A stretch of DNA of 64,000 nt from Atriophallophorus winterbourni (Eukaryota; Platyhelminthes; Trematoda; Plagiorchiida; Microphallidae): the NCBI GenBank assembly GCA_013407085.1, contig JACCGJ010000701.1, positions 105,894 through 169,893 on the forward strand, in the 5' to 3' direction. Position 1 is the stretch's first letter; every line of letters starts with the position of its first letter. The notes beneath the pieces were generated by a model that was not told the origin of the DNA, did no database searches, and was given only the letters and a program-made list of their open reading frames with translations. Positions 28,519 through 40,245 of the stretch are shown piece after piece. A program made the translations under genes and the position numbers.

Positions 28519-28728
28519 TTAAATGTCAATTTGTATCAATCTGTGATAAGCGCCTCCTGCTGAGATTTTAAAACGAGAATTGGATCGCAACATGTCATTT
28601 GGACTGTCCGACTTCTCATGATCGGATACACCAGGGATTAAAGGACGTGAGTTGCTTTGAAGAGAATCGATTGTTTTATCGTGGTCGGAACAATCAACTG
28701 TGATCGTCTGTTTATCTACAGATTTCAT
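28519..28728 (-). CDS. Candidate small ORF or terminal exon
   Basis: ATG 28728 (minus) opens 69 codons: MKSVDKQTITVDCSDHDK and onward to a TAA. The protein is hydrophilic, with an internal approximate repeat (SDHDKTIDSLQSNSR against SDHEKSDSPNDMLRSNSR). That composition looks coding rather than random. No clear donor splice site lies within it, and an acceptor-like TTTAG is upstream of the ATG, so a terminal exon is possible. I recognise no family. The repeated motif is the only argument for function. Confidence 0.3.
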   Translation of the reverse strand: MKSVDKQTITVDCSDHDKTIDSLQSNSRPLIPGVSDHEKSDSPNDMLRSNSRFKISAGGAYHRLIQIDI

Positions 28729-29209
28729 TTTAAAATAAAGAATAGATTTCTAAACAGCTGTTTGGCTACTAACAGCAGGGTTTTGCGTTCATATGCGTCC
28801 AGCTTAACGACATCACTTGAATGAGGACTGTTCAGGTTTACTGTCACGGCATTTTTTTGCTCTGTAGATGTTTACAATCGGCTTTGCACTTGCGCCGCAG
28901 CAACGTAATGTCAGCGATACTATCAGATAATAATCCTGCTACATTTTATTCTCGTTTTGGGTTTGGTATTGATGCTCAAGTTGTGGGGAAAAGTTAGTGA
29001 AGCGAGAGATTATTGTGTTCCAATCGGACGTTTTCTCAAGTTCTGCAATGTATCAGTGTGATACTTAGTCTGAGTAATTTATGGTCTTGACTGATTGAGT
29101 GGCAGTTTTAAAGACTGCTGACATCAGAACATCATACGGATTGCTGGGTGACTTCGTGTCTATAGAATTGTATACTTCTGCAGTGACAAGAGCTGGTGGA
29201 CAGGTGTGT
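28729..29209. other. Unassigned sequence
   Basis: No ORF of note and no shared repeat were recognised before the CR1 copy. Confidence 0.5.
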
Positions 29210-32200
29210 GTTCAATTTTAATGGTCTAAAAAGCATATAGCTTGACAAAAATCACAGAATAATATGGGAATTACGAATAACATGGGTAGAAAAACGGGAT
29301 TTCTTTGCTTACTGAGCAGTTCAAGAATCAAGTGAAAAACCATTGGACAGAAACTGGTTTCAAAGTTCAAAGCTTTTATGGTATAAAATATATAGGTTCA
29401 AAGTTTGGATTGGTCAACATGAAATTGTGCAAAATCGATTTGAATATATCCAAGTTGGGTGAATGTGCAACATTACAAGGTAGGGAGTTCCAAGTAAAGC
29501 ATACACATACAGAATAAAAGTACCTTCGACAGTTTAGTCTCGAGTCAGGAATAAGTACTGTATAGTCGTGACTCCGGCTGGTTATGTTTGGTAGTCGCGT
29601 GAATAGTTGATTTAGGGGATGGTTGGGGGTATGTAGTATATTGAACATAAGTATCAAATCACCTCTAAGACGGCGGTAGCGAGAGTCGAATAGATTGAGA
29701 CTTGCAATACGATGTTCGTATTGTTTGTGCTTCATACCGCGTACGAGCTTGGTGGTCCGATGATATATTCTCTGCAAGAGGCTGATGTCCTTCTGTAGCC
29801 AGGGTGACCAAGCCTGAACCGCATACTCCATGGTTGGCCTCAAGTACGTATTAATTATTCGATGAACGGTTTGCTTCGTGAAACTCCAGAACACGCGTTT
29901 TAGCAGTAGCAGTACTCGTGACGTCTTTTCATAGACAGCTGTGACGTTATGTGACGGTTTCAAAGTGCTGCTCACCCACACACCCAAGTCCTTCTCCTTG
30001 TCAGTGCTTTCAAGAATATGGGAACCAAGGGTGTAGGAGTACTCGAAATATCTTCCAACAGTCAATACCTTGCATTTTCTGACATTGAAAGGTAGTTCAT
30101 TTCTAACTGACCAGTCTTGTAAGGCATCGAGGTCCAGCTGAAGCTCTCTGCAATCCTCAGTTGTACGTACTTGTGTCCACAGCTTGATGTCATCCGCAAA
30201 TAACAAGATTTTGCAGCGAACAAGTTTAGGTAAGTCGTTGACATACATCAGGAAAAGAAGTGGTCCAAGCACTGATCCCTGCGGCACCCCAATCGTTACT
30301 GCAATAGGTCGTGACAAAGCACCATCAACCCTTACTCGAATGACACGGTCGCGGATATAATCCTCAAACCAGGCTAGTAATGAACCCTTGATTCCACATA
30401 GCTCCATCTTTTGTAGTAACAAACTGTGGTTGACACGATAGAATGCTTTGGACATATCAAGATAACACGCGTGTATGGTGAGACCTTTGTCTACAGCTTG
30501 TGTCCAGTCATCGAGGGAGAGCAGAAGGTTTGAAAGGCAAGAGTGTCTTTTTCTGAAGCCGTGTTGTTCAACTGCGAGCAAGCAATTGTCTTCCAGATGT
30601 TTTGTGACACTGTTTGCTACGAGGCGCTCCATCACTTAAGAGATCACCGGTAGTAGTGTTACTGGTCGATAGTTGGATACTTCGGAACGGTTTCCTTCTT
30701 TGTGGATGGGGGTAATGATGCCATTCTTCCAATCACAGGGAACGAAACTTTGGGTTAGATATAGGGTAAACAAGTAGGTGAGAGGCGTGCACAATGAATA
30801 ATCACAGTTTTTAAGAATCAACGGGGTAATTTCGTCAGCTCCGGGAGATTTCCTCGTGATGAGATTTAGCAATGTGCGGAGGACACTCTCCGAAGTAATA
30901 GTTAGTTTTTGTGAAACATTTTCGGGTGAGATGACGGGAGTTAAGGAACAGGTAACGGTGTTTCGTGGGCTGAAGACAGTGGAGAAGAAATGGGCTAGAA
31001 CTTCGGCAGATGCTGTGGTTGTTGTTCCATCACGTGTCTTTAGAGCGGCAACTCCTGGTTTCACCCTTGACCGGTTATTTATGATCTGGTAGAGAATTTT
31101 GAGGTTTGATTCCATTTTGTTGAGTAAATGATTTTGATAATTCAGTTTGTCATCAACAACAAGTTTGTTTACCTTATTTTTCAGCAAACGGAATGTCTCC
31201 CAACTCTCAACAGTGGTATCATGTCGATGAGCTCGCCATGCAGCATTTCGCAAGGTCAACCATTTTCGTGTTCGGCTTCTCAGCTTAAATGTATATCCAT
31301 TTTTTCACCTTTGGAACAAGATGAGAGTGCATTTCAACGGCAAATTTAAGTTCGGTTATCATCCACTGCCACTGATCGTGCACGTTGTCGGACTTAAGAC
31401 CAGGGTCTGTGGCGTTCAGAAGAGTAGATTTAAGTTGTGGAAAGTCAATTTTTCTAATCACTTTGTTGATGTAACTTGTTCTGATTGCCTGACAAATATA
31501 GTCAAACGTAATAACTAAGTGGTCACTGAGTCCTATTTGAGCTTCATATGTGAGACTTTCAATCACGTGCTCTTCATTTGTCATTATTAGGTCCAAAATA
31601 GACAGCGTATCAGTACCACGAAATCGGTTATTGTTGAAAATATGGTTGTAGAGTGGAATTTCTTCTAGCTACTGTAGAAATAAAGCATTTAAGGAATTTT
31701 TGGGATGAAATGAATTTCCCTTAAAGTTCGGCAGATTAAAGTCTCCGATCAGTAGAAGTCTGCCGCGGTATCTGGTGGCCGCTAAGCGTATATTTGCCAG
31801 TAATGCTGAATTGTAGGCTTCGTCGGCTGAAGGCGAACGGTAAATCACACTCACTATGCATTTTTCCCATGCTGTTACATTCAGCAAACACCATAATGTG
31901 TCTTGCAGTTGTAAATCGTCATCAGTGATCTCTTGGCAGAGCAGTCTCCGAATGTGGTAAACCGCAACAGAACCTCCTCGAGTCAGGCGATCGCGACAAA
32001 GTAGAGACAAACCTTCAATGGCAACTTCATTGTCTGTTAAAGGTAGATGAAACCATGTCTCAGTTACAGCAATCACGTCTGGCGAGTGTGTGGTAGTTAG
32101 TTCAGTCAATTCGTGTAATTTGTTTGTCAAGCATTGGGCATTCGTATACAAAAATTTTACAGTCGATGTTGACAGCAAAGGCGGTTCATTTGAGCAGGTA

Positions 32201-32270
32201 ATTTGAGTACGTGTCAAAGACGGTGGGTAAATTACATCAACGACTCCGATAGAGTCGGTAAATTCGGTAA
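29210..32270 (-). pseudogene. CR1-like LINE copy, nearly whole ORF2, broken
   Basis: Minus strand. The endonuclease at 31669-32217 has VKFLYTNAQCLTNKLHEL, VIAVTETWFHLPLTD and LLIGDFNLPNF. A second piece (31285-31596) has GLSDHLVITFDY. The RT at 29376-31259 has RKSPGADEITPLILK, SNYRPVTLLPVIS, an in-frame TAA at 30636, then [37 protein letters not shown] and LLFADDIKLWTQV. The C-terminus and a 3' UTR like the intact copy follow (AGCTATATGCTTTTTAGACC). It is the same family as 35540-40275 but 5'-truncated within ORF1, with at least one stop and three frame breaks. Confidence 0.9.
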
Positions 32271-32525
32271 ATTGTATAATTTTATATGTTCCTGGGATGT
32301 AAAACGTTTAATACAGAATATACATTCCTGTTGTAGAAACAAAACGTTTGAATTATCCACGTGAAAGGGCGAAGTTTGAATATTGAACTTTAGTGTGGAT
32401 TTGGTGTCATAAACGAAAAATGAGTTCTGAGTGTAAATGGAATATGAGGTAAAGACAGAAATTCCGTATTGCGAATCTTTAAAGGAGTTAATCAATCTGA
32501 AGTTTTAGGATCATCTATTTGTAGT

Positions 32526-32965
32526 GGATATGTTACCGAATGTGTTATCATACAGTAGGATAGTCAGGTTGCGTGTATTCTTGTAATATCCAAGTAAAAC
32601 AATGGTTCAAATTCAGAACTCCGCTAAGATATGTATTATTCAAAGGCATCCGGGACGGGCTGAAATAGAAAGCAGTTAGTCGTCAGCATACGATAGAAAA
32701 CGCAAGTCCAGAAACAACTGATGCAACCATTATAAAATGAAAACGACACGTAGATAAGGAGAGTATAGTTGTTGTTGTGTGCTGAATATGTACAAATGGT
32801 ATTTCACAGATGAATAATGTTAACCGAATTAACGAGCAGAAAATCGATGTAATGTGAGTGACAATTATAAAATAATTTGATAGATCGGTAATCTAATTGG
32901 AACGATAATGTCTAAGTTAACAAATTAACATGAAGCGAAACATAGGACTGCCTAAATCACAACAA
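32526..32965 (+). repeat. R400 repeat, copy 2 (uninterrupted)
   Basis: It aligns with 22890-23272 plus 28226-28300. TTGGAACGATAATGTCTAAG at its right end shows the empty target site of the chimeric LTR element. It has no ORF. Confidence 0.8.
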
Positions 32966-34845
32966 TTTCGATTGTTAGCCGTAGTCATACCAACTGCTTT
33001 AAGGATCTTGCTATAGCGGATGAGATGGGTCGTCCGAAATGCGTGCGGAACAAACAAATTTTCATTCAGTGAAGACGCATTATAAACTGTATAATTAAAT
33101 TTCCGCGCGCAAGTTGGACTTAACCAACACCAGATCGGTTTTCGCTGCTGGTGGCCCGACAGGAGTAAATGTTCAGACTTCCAGAATTAATAAATGAATT
33201 TCATACCATCAGAAAGAAAAAGACAAAATGGAGATAGTATGACCGCACGCTCTCGCCCACAACAGTGCGATCAAAGCTAGTACATGATCTCAGAGTCTGC
33301 ATATATGAAAAATTCTTTTCGTCTCTCAAATGTATTAACTTGCTACTAACTACACCGCGATGCAAGATGTAGTAACTATATAAAAATAAGGTTTAAATAA
33401 ACCTGGAAATCAAGACTAATAATGTTTTTCCAAAAAGAAGGTGACGGGCTGGGTGTTAGTTCCTACCCAGGGGATGCTTCATAGTCAGCAACTTTCATAT
33501 TTCAATTAAAATCTTATTTGGATCGTAGACACGGCCTAATAAAATTTTTTGTTGTAATTCCTACTCTTTAAAGTAATAAGTATTTCTTAAACGATTCATA
33601 TGACGTATGCGATCATGAGTATGCACATTCGTGTTCTGTAGAACAACTATACAGAGTAAATAGACATTTTTTATCATTAAACTGTCGTTACATTAATGAA
33701 GGAATACATTATTCAAACAATAGTATTCTATTCGCAACTTCAAAAAGTAGGCACCTAAATAATATTTCTAAAAACTTTATGACAAATAACCTGAAAATAA
33801 TATTTAGCTGTTGGATATATACAGAATAAGTGAGTATATAGAGAAATTCCCAGCTTAATCTAGCTTAGATAGATTTGGAATTGGGTGTGCTTCACAAGTT
33901 CCAAGTTAACTGAAAACTTGCTACTACTATTGTCTTGTAAACAATCTTGGCAGTCACCCAATCAAATTGTTTAACATTTCTATTTTAGTCGTTTCGAAGT
34001 AGATGAGCTGACAAAAAGTGAAGCTTTGATAAATATCAATCAGAAAATCCTCTTCTCTGTCATAATTTTAAATAAATTTAGAGAAATTTCGTCACAAATA
34101 TTTGTTGCGCCACTGCTTAATTCTGGTGTAGTACGACCATCTACGCCACCTTTCAAGGAGAATTATACAAATAGTAGCATTCGGTCATTGAAGCATGACA
34201 CACATTTTATTACTTATTTTATTTATTATTAAATAATTCCAAAAATTATGAATCAGTTTTGCGAGCGCCAAATTTATTGGACACAAATTTGGATCAATGT
34301 GGAAATATTGAGGGAAGATAGTGTCTCATAAATTTTTCCTGTCGGATATATGTAGCTTCGAAAAGGCCGGATTGAGGCCGTCGGCTTAATGTTTTGTAGG
34401 ATAAACTTACAAGGCTTCTAAATCTGGTAACCACAGATTAATAAGTTCGAATTTCGAGGTTGAATGTAGATTGTTCAAGTTGCCGTAGGTAACACACTAA
34501 CTTTGAATTTTTAACCGCTGCCAGCATAATTCTGAAGTGTAAACGTATATCGGCTATAGAATGATCCGTAATAAAGTCAGAACGAGATCTGGAGCGACAA
34601 AAGTTTTTATTTTTTCACCATTTTCCAGTTTTTCCGATTTTGAAATCGTTGAAAATGTATTGGAGTTTTAAAATACATTCCTTTCGAAAAGACTGCTAGA
34701 GATATGAAAAAAATTCAGCAAAAGTAATTTGGAAAAATGTTTGATGGACTAGTCGTAAATGGTTTGGCGTCTTGACCTCTATATTTCTGAAAAATGTATG
34801 CCGACGGTTTTGAATTTACCGTTTTCACTCAAAACGATCATATTT
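32966..34845. other. Unassigned AT-rich sequence
   Basis: About 1.9 kb with only short AT-rich ORFs. No RT motifs, no repeat of the families above and no convincing exon were seen. Confidence 0.5.
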
Positions 34846-35080
34846 CTCACTCACTCAGTCCTCTCCGTGCCGGGTGGCACATGAGGCGAAGACAACCCCA
34901 CGCCAGTGGTTCCGGTCTTCCGCTGCTTCCGTTGCCGTCTGCACCGTGATTCCTTGTGCATGTAGTTCGCGTTCCAACGTTCTGCGCCAAGTTTCCTTGG
35001 GCCGTCCCCTTTTTCGTTTACCTTGCGGATGCCAGTTCATGGCTACCTTCGTAAGCGAACTGGGATCCATCCTGCATCTG
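34846..35080 (-). pseudogene. LINE C-terminal fragment (RKRGRPKxTWRR type)
   Basis: The minus-strand frame reads HPQGKRKRGRPKETWRRTL, then AAEDRNHWRGVV, and ends RHGED. This block is the C-terminal end of a widespread animal RTE-like LINE protein. Immediately 3' is GGACTGAGTGAGTGAG, a (TGAG)n tail typical of RTE 3' ends. The rest of the element is missing, consistent with 5' truncation. Confidence 0.8.
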
Positions 35081-35540
35081 ATTTAAATGTTATGTTTCTC
35101 CCGTTTAGGGACATTCAAATCTTATATTAGGGTTTCTCAATGCTTGATTGCTTACACGACGATAGATATGCTGAACACGGGTCCCGACGCCTCTTGACAT
35201 ATGCTCTTCAAAAATACTTTGTCATCATCTGTGGCTATATCTGCAGTCGACTTAACGCACTACATTTTGTGTACCGTTTTACGTAATTTAAAAAATACAT
35301 TTCCTTAAAAACTAGAAACATGCATACACGAATGAAGATACATTTTCTCCTCCAATTTTCTGAATTTATGTGTGATTTATTTAATGGCTAAGCTCACCTC
35401 GTCCTAGTTCAGATAAATTTCTTTTTTTAATGCTTCATGTCCGAAATATAGACGTCGTGCCGTGCGGTCGCATTATTTTGAGCTCCTGATAATCAGGATA
35501 TACTGTTCTTACACTTACACGTACGTGGACATATTATACC
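35081..35540. other. Unassigned sequence upstream of the CR1 element
   Basis: No ORF or repeat recognised. The CR1 5' UTR may begin somewhere between about 35500 and 35600; no target duplication fixes it. Confidence 0.4.
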
Positions 35541-35907
35541 TTGTTGGACGCCTCTCGAAGTCAGCTTTCTGGATATACCACTCTCGTAGCGGTATTCGAT
35601 AATACGAGCGAATTCGGATTTATCGTGATTTTCCCATATTGGATCTACGCGTGCAACTCTGTTAATACGCTTCAAGTCCTCAAAGGGATTAACGTCATCG
35701 GAAAGATCTTATTCTTCGCCGTCGACTGGTTATATATTCAACGTCGTGAGAGCAACTACCGAAGCGCATCGCTGGAATCAATTCTGACTTTGTTCTTATT
35801 ATTGAGCAACGCTTTTCGTCGCGCTCACCATATTCATCATCGATCGCTCGACGGAACCACTGCCTGTGCACACACAACTGAACAGTACTGCACACAACCT
35901 TGACCGG

Positions 35908-37221
35908 ATGACCCCGAAAAGGATACAAAGCGCACCGGGATGCATGTGCACGGTTTGCCGAAAGTCGGTAAGTCCTAAGGCGAGGTCTGTCACGTGTTAC
36001 GCCTGTTTGTTGAAAGTGCATGCGAAATGTGACAAATCGCTGACTTCGGATTTAGTATCGATTATTAATGGAGATGACTATCCTGGTGTCTGTTATGTTT
36101 GTCTGCTTTGCAAGGCCAAATCAACACCGTCAGCCTCGGCGGCGAAAACCCCTGAATATGATATTGAGACCCGTCTAAATGGAATGGAATCCAGTTTAAA
36201 AAAACTGAATGAACTGATAATAAAAGTCATAAAGGCACCGTCGTTACCCGACTTAGAGGTTACTGCCGAAGAGCCGGTAGATAATACATCATACTCGAGC
36301 AGGCCAACATTTGCCCAGATAACCGCGCATATGGCGACTAAAACGGGGAAGCGTTCGTTGGGATCAGTGACCCCTCGACATAACGGAACCGAGAAAGGAC
36401 TCAAAAAATCCACTACTAAAATGACTGAGTCAAATTATAAAATAAAGTCCGCGGGTGTAAACCTAAGCGTTATATGTACAAACGTGACCGAGTCGCAGGA
36501 AACGCTGTTTGAAGCTAAGCAAAAACATGACTTAGCTGAGTGGTTTAAAGTCTGCAGTCAGATGAGATTGGCCGCGGTTACACCCTCATCAATAGTTCGA
36601 TTAAATCGCCACCTGAATTCTCCTCATACGGATGATCCTCGCCTTTTAAGAATAACGCTGCAATCTGCGGAGGACGTGGAAAACGTACTCTTAAATGCTT
36701 ACATTCTTGGAGGTGTTCCAGAGACTAAATGTCGTATCCATGCAGACCTACCATGGTGGGAGCGAAAGTCGTCGCAGAAATCTCGTGAAGAACGTAATCC
36801 AAGAAGTATTGTAATTCTTGGTGTTCCAGAAGATGCTGCTGACGTACCTTCTCAAGAAAAGTCTGAGCACGACCACAAACAGTGGAAATATCTAGCCGAA
36901 ACAATTGGTATTAAAAATACCGTACTTGTGGATGCTTTTAGGATACCGCGATCTGCCAACTATAAAGGGCAAGGTCCTAGCCCTTTAAAGCTAACCTTCT
37001 TCACAACCGAAATGACTGATACTATCAAAAGTGAATGGAAAGCTAATAGAAAAAACCTACCCCCAAACGTAAAGTTAAGCTTGCCCAGGATCAAAACCGA
37101 AATTCAGCAAACGGATAGTACTGATCAACCTACGCCAAGTGTCACAGTTCAATTGGAACCTCATGCGCCACTTCAAAAAAACGTGAGCATTCCGACTCTG
37201 ACAGAGTCGGACCCCCAATAA
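35908..37221 (+). CDS. CR1-like ORF1 protein with PHD-type zinc finger
   Basis: ATG 35908 is the first Met of the open frame (it also extends 14 codons upstream from a GTG). The N-terminal region has C4HC3 spacing: C14-x2-C17, C30-x2-C33, H38-x2-C41 and C65-x2-C68, numbering from this ATG. This is a PHD-like finger, known from ORF1 of some CR1 LINEs. A low-complexity Lys/Thr/Ser linker follows. The C-terminal half has RSIVILGVPEDAADVP and KYLAETIGIKNTVLVDAFRI, resembling the RRM-like and C-terminal domain of LINE ORF1 nucleic-acid chaperones. It likely coats the element RNA. It lies 11 bases before ORF2. Confidence 0.85.
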   Translation: MTPKRIQSAPGCMCTVCRKSVSPKARSVTCYACLLKVHAKCDKSLTSDLVSIINGDDYPGVCYVCLLCKAKSTPSASAAKTPEYDIETRLNGMESSLKKLNELIIKVIKAPSLPDLEVTAEEPVDNTSYSSRPTFAQITAHMATKTGKRSLGSVTPRHNGTEKGLKKSTTKMTESNYKIKSAGVNLSVICTNVTESQETLFEAKQKHDLAEWFKVCSQMRLAAVTPSSIVRLNRHLNSPHTDDPRLLRITLQSAEDVENVLLNAYILGGVPETKCRIHADLPWWERKSSQKSREERNPRSIVILGVPEDAADVPSQEKSEHDHKQWKYLAETIGIKNTVLVDAFRIPRSANYKGQGPSPLKLTFFTTEMTDTIKSEWKANRKNLPPNVKLSLPRIKTEIQQTDSTDQPTPSVTVQLEPHAPLQKNVSIPTLTESDPQ

Positions 37222-37232
37222 CCTCTCGTGAT

Positions 37233-40133
37233 ATGAACACTACAAACTTTATTGATTGTTTATATACAAACACACAAAGTCTCTCTAGCAAACTGCTAAA
37301 CCAAACAGCTTACACCCCGTCATTACTCATAAAAAACACAATTAAGTGCATCTATACGAACGCAAACAGCCTGATCAATAAGCTGCACGAACTCTCCGAG
37401 ATTTGTGATGAAACGAACCCAGACATAGTTGCCATAACAGAAACGTGGTTCACTACCTCGTTTTCTGATCTAGAACTCTCTTTACCAAGCATGACTTTAT
37501 TTCGACGTGACCGTTTGAGTGATGGCGGAGGAGCAGCACTCTACTGCAAACAATCATTTATTTGCAGAGTTATGAATGACCAAAATCTGGATATACCCGA
37601 CACGCTTTGGTGTTCTATAACTCTTACTTCTGGTGACCAGTGCGTTATTGGAGTGATTTACCGTTCTCCAACCGCGAACCTCGACCTGAACAATAAACTG
37701 ATTACTGCTTTGCAATATGTAACAACGCGATATAACACTCAAATTTTGATAATGGGAGACTTCAACCTTCCTCAGCTATATAACCGTGATGATCATCCAC
37801 CAGAGACATTTGAACACGAACTTCGAGCAGTCTTGGATTACACACCCCTCTATAACCACGTTAAAGGATTTACTCGTATGAGGGGAGCTGACAGGCCGTC
37901 TACCTTGGACTTGATACTTACATCTGATCCTACCGCTGTAGAAACTATCATCTATAAACCGCCGATCGGACGGAGCGACCACGTTGTCCTAGAATTCTAC
38001 TACGTTTGTAGTGCTAGGCGCAAATTTGACGGAATGAAATGCTTCAGAAAGGTAAACTACCGTACCCTTTGTGCAGAGCTTCAAAGCATTAGTCTCATAC
38101 AGTTGGATTATTCCGATTCAGACAGTCATTGGCGCTCTCTCCTACAACACCTGAAACTTATATTAGAGAAACATTCAAACCTCGTCCCGAAGAAAAATCC
38201 TCGACGTAACAAATTTAAGCTACGTAGCAGGACCAAAAAGTGGATGAAACAAAGGGCAGTAGCGTGGGAGTTTCACAAGGCTACCAACACAGCTGATTCT
38301 TGGGCACAATTTACACGACTGAGAAACAAAGTTATCAGCTTAATTCGAGATGATAAACAAGAGTTCCAATCGCAATTGATTACTCAGATGCACCAGAATC
38401 CGAAGCTCTTGTATAGACTTGTAAACGATAGAACAAATATTAAACCAGGAGTCTTTGCCCTGAAAACTTCGTCCGGCTTCACAGAATCCGTTGAACAAAC
38501 CGCTGATTTGTTAGCAGACTTTTATGCTGGAGTATTTGCACCGAAATCCGCAGAGCACGAACAGGAACCAAGCATTCGATATGATCGTCCCACTCTGAGT
38601 GAAATAATAATTACTCCGATGGTGGTTGCGCAGCACTTAAGAAAGTTAAACGCAAAGAAATCTCCGGGACCAGACGAAATTTCACCGAAGCTCCTCAAAA
38701 GCTGTCATGCGCAGCTCTCGGGACCTTTATCTCGTCTGTTTAGCGAATTGCTTCAAGTCGGAATGGTACCAATTGATTGGAAGCTGGGAATAATTACACC
38801 AATTTACAAAAGTGGATGCCGTTCTGAAGTAAAAAATTACAGGCCTGTGACATTGCTGTCTTCGGTTTCGAAGGTTTTTGAGCGCATAATCACTGCAGAA
38901 GTAGTGCGCCACCTGGAATCGAACGGACTCTTGACAATTGCCCAGCACGGATTTCGCAGAAACCGCTCTTGTCTAACTAATTTGCTGACATGTTTGGACG
39001 ACTGGACTAGTGTAGTGGACGCCGGAGGCAGTATTCATGCATGCTACTTAGACATTTCTAAAGCTTTTGACAGAGTTGATCACAACTTACTGCTGAACAA
39101 GCTAAAGAAACACGGTATTGCTGGAGGACTGTATGACTTGCTGCGAGACTATCTCAGCAAAAGACATATACGGGTTCGAGTTGACGGTATACTATCGAAG
39201 GAAATCGACGTCACTAGCGGTGTTCCACAGGGATCCGTGCTCGGACCGATACTGTTTCTGATCTATATGAATGACCTGCCAACACCACGCGGCAGTAAGA
39301 TGGTTCTGTTCGCAGATGACATAAAAATATGGAAAAAAATCAGCACTGCCGAGGATTGCAGTGTGCTTCAAAGTGACTTGGATGCTGTGCAAATGTGGTT
39401 ATCTGAAAATAACCTACCGCTAAACATGCAGAAGTCTCAAATCATGCACATTGGTCGTGTGCTAAGCTTTTCTCATTCATACAAGCTTGGCAACAATATC
39501 CTGGAGTACACCAAACAAGAAAAAGACCTGGGTGTCTGGATTTGCGGTAGCCTGAAAAATGGTCTACAATGCGAAGCCGTTTACAAACGCGCGTCTCGGA
39601 TGCTCGGTGTGTTAAGGCGGATATTCGGACGTTTTTCCCAGAGATGTTTTTCTCTGATGATGAACACGTACATACACCCGCTTACTGATTACGCTTCACA
39701 AGCCTGGACTCCATGGCTTCAAAAAGACATTTCACTATTGGATCGCATACACCACAGAGCCTCAAAGTTGGTCATTGGGCTCGAAAACCTACCATTCGCT
39801 GACCGGCTAAGTAAACTGAAGCTGACGACGTTTGCACAAAGGAGACTGCGAGCCGACCTCCTCCTCACATTCAAAATCCTTAACAGTGTTTCCCACCCTT
39901 TGGATATACTATTTCACCGACGAACATCCAGCAACAACCGCGGTCACAACTGCAAGTTGGAAATACCCCACTCCAATCAGAACTGTCGCAGGTATTTTTA
40001 TTCTGTGCGTATTTGTTTCGCTTGGAATTCCCTGCCAGCCGATTTGGTAAGCTCAAACACTTTTTCTATATTTAAATTAAAACTAGACGATTTCCTGAGA
40101 GCCAATCCAAATTATGCCCCGAACTATTTATAA
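37233..40133 (+). CDS. CR1-like ORF2: AP endonuclease and reverse transcriptase (966 aa)
   Basis: Endonuclease motifs: CIYTNANSLINKLHEL near 39-54, VAITETWF with Glu70, IMGDFNLP with Asp176 and Asn178, LDLI with Asp226, and GRSDH at 246-250. RT motifs: [71 protein letters not shown] and catalytic FADD at 693-696. It ends with LRANPNYAPNYL and TAA. The endonuclease nicks DNA and the RT copies element RNA in place. An apparent duplication of the first endonuclease strand occurs: IDCLYTNTQSLSSKLL at 7-22 and IKCIYTNANSLINKLH at 38-53. No stop or frameshift was found. Confidence 0.93.
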   Translation: MNTTNFIDCLYTNTQSLSSKLLNQTAYTPSLLIKNTIKCIYTNANSLINKLHELSEICDETNPDIVAITETWFTTSFSDLELSLPSMTLFRRDRLSDGGGAALYCKQSFICRVMNDQNLDIPDTLWCSITLTSGDQCVIGVIYRSPTANLDLNNKLITALQYVTTRYNTQILIMGDFNLPQLYNRDDHPPETFEHELRAVLDYTPLYNHVKGFTRMRGADRPSTLDLILTSDPTAVETIIYKPPIGRSDHVVLEFYYVCSARRKFDGMKCFRKVNYRTLCAELQSISLIQLDYSDSDSHWRSLLQHLKLILEKHSNLVPKKNPRRNKFKLRSRTKKWMKQRAVAWEFHKATNTADSWAQFTRLRNKVISLIRDDKQEFQSQLITQMHQNPKLLYRLVNDRTNIKPGVFALKTSSGFTESVEQTADLLADFYAGVFAPKSAEHEQEPSIRYDRPTLSEIIITPMVVAQHLRKLNAKKSPGPDEISPKLLKSCHAQLSGPLSRLFSELLQVGMVPIDWKLGIITPIYKSGCRSEVKNYRPVTLLSSVSKVFERIITAEVVRHLESNGLLTIAQHGFRRNRSCLTNLLTCLDDWTSVVDAGGSIHACYLDISKAFDRVDHNLLLNKLKKHGIAGGLYDLLRDYLSKRHIRVRVDGILSKEIDVTSGVPQGSVLGPILFLIYMNDLPTPRGSKMVLFADDIKIWKKISTAEDCSVLQSDLDAVQMWLSENNLPLNMQKSQIMHIGRVLSFSHSYKLGNNILEYTKQEKDLGVWICGSLKNGLQCEAVYKRASRMLGVLRRIFGRFSQRCFSLMMNTYIHPLTDYASQAWTPWLQKDISLLDRIHHRASKLVIGLENLPFADRLSKLKLTTFAQRRLRADLLLTFKILNSVSHPLDILFHRRTSSNNRGHNCKLEIPHSNQNCRRYFYSVRICFAWNSLPADLVSSNTFSIFKLKLDDFLRANPNYAPNYL

Positions 40134-40245
40134 TCTATCGTTACCAGAATTATTTTGATTTTGACATTTTTCTATACACATATACACTTGTACCTATAGT
40201 TCAACTGCATGGTTATTGTAAAGTAATTGCTTTTTCGACCATAAA

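Noticed and set aside
29358..29385. 3' end of the broken CR1 copy at a CTTTGAA repeat
   Set aside because: Sequence resembling the intact 3' UTR (AGCTATATGCTTTTTAGACC) continues to about 29210, so the element end was placed there.
35866..35907. Upstream GTG start for CR1 ORF1
   Set aside because: The extension has no domain and no reason to prefer GTG over the ATG at 35908, which directly precedes the zinc finger.
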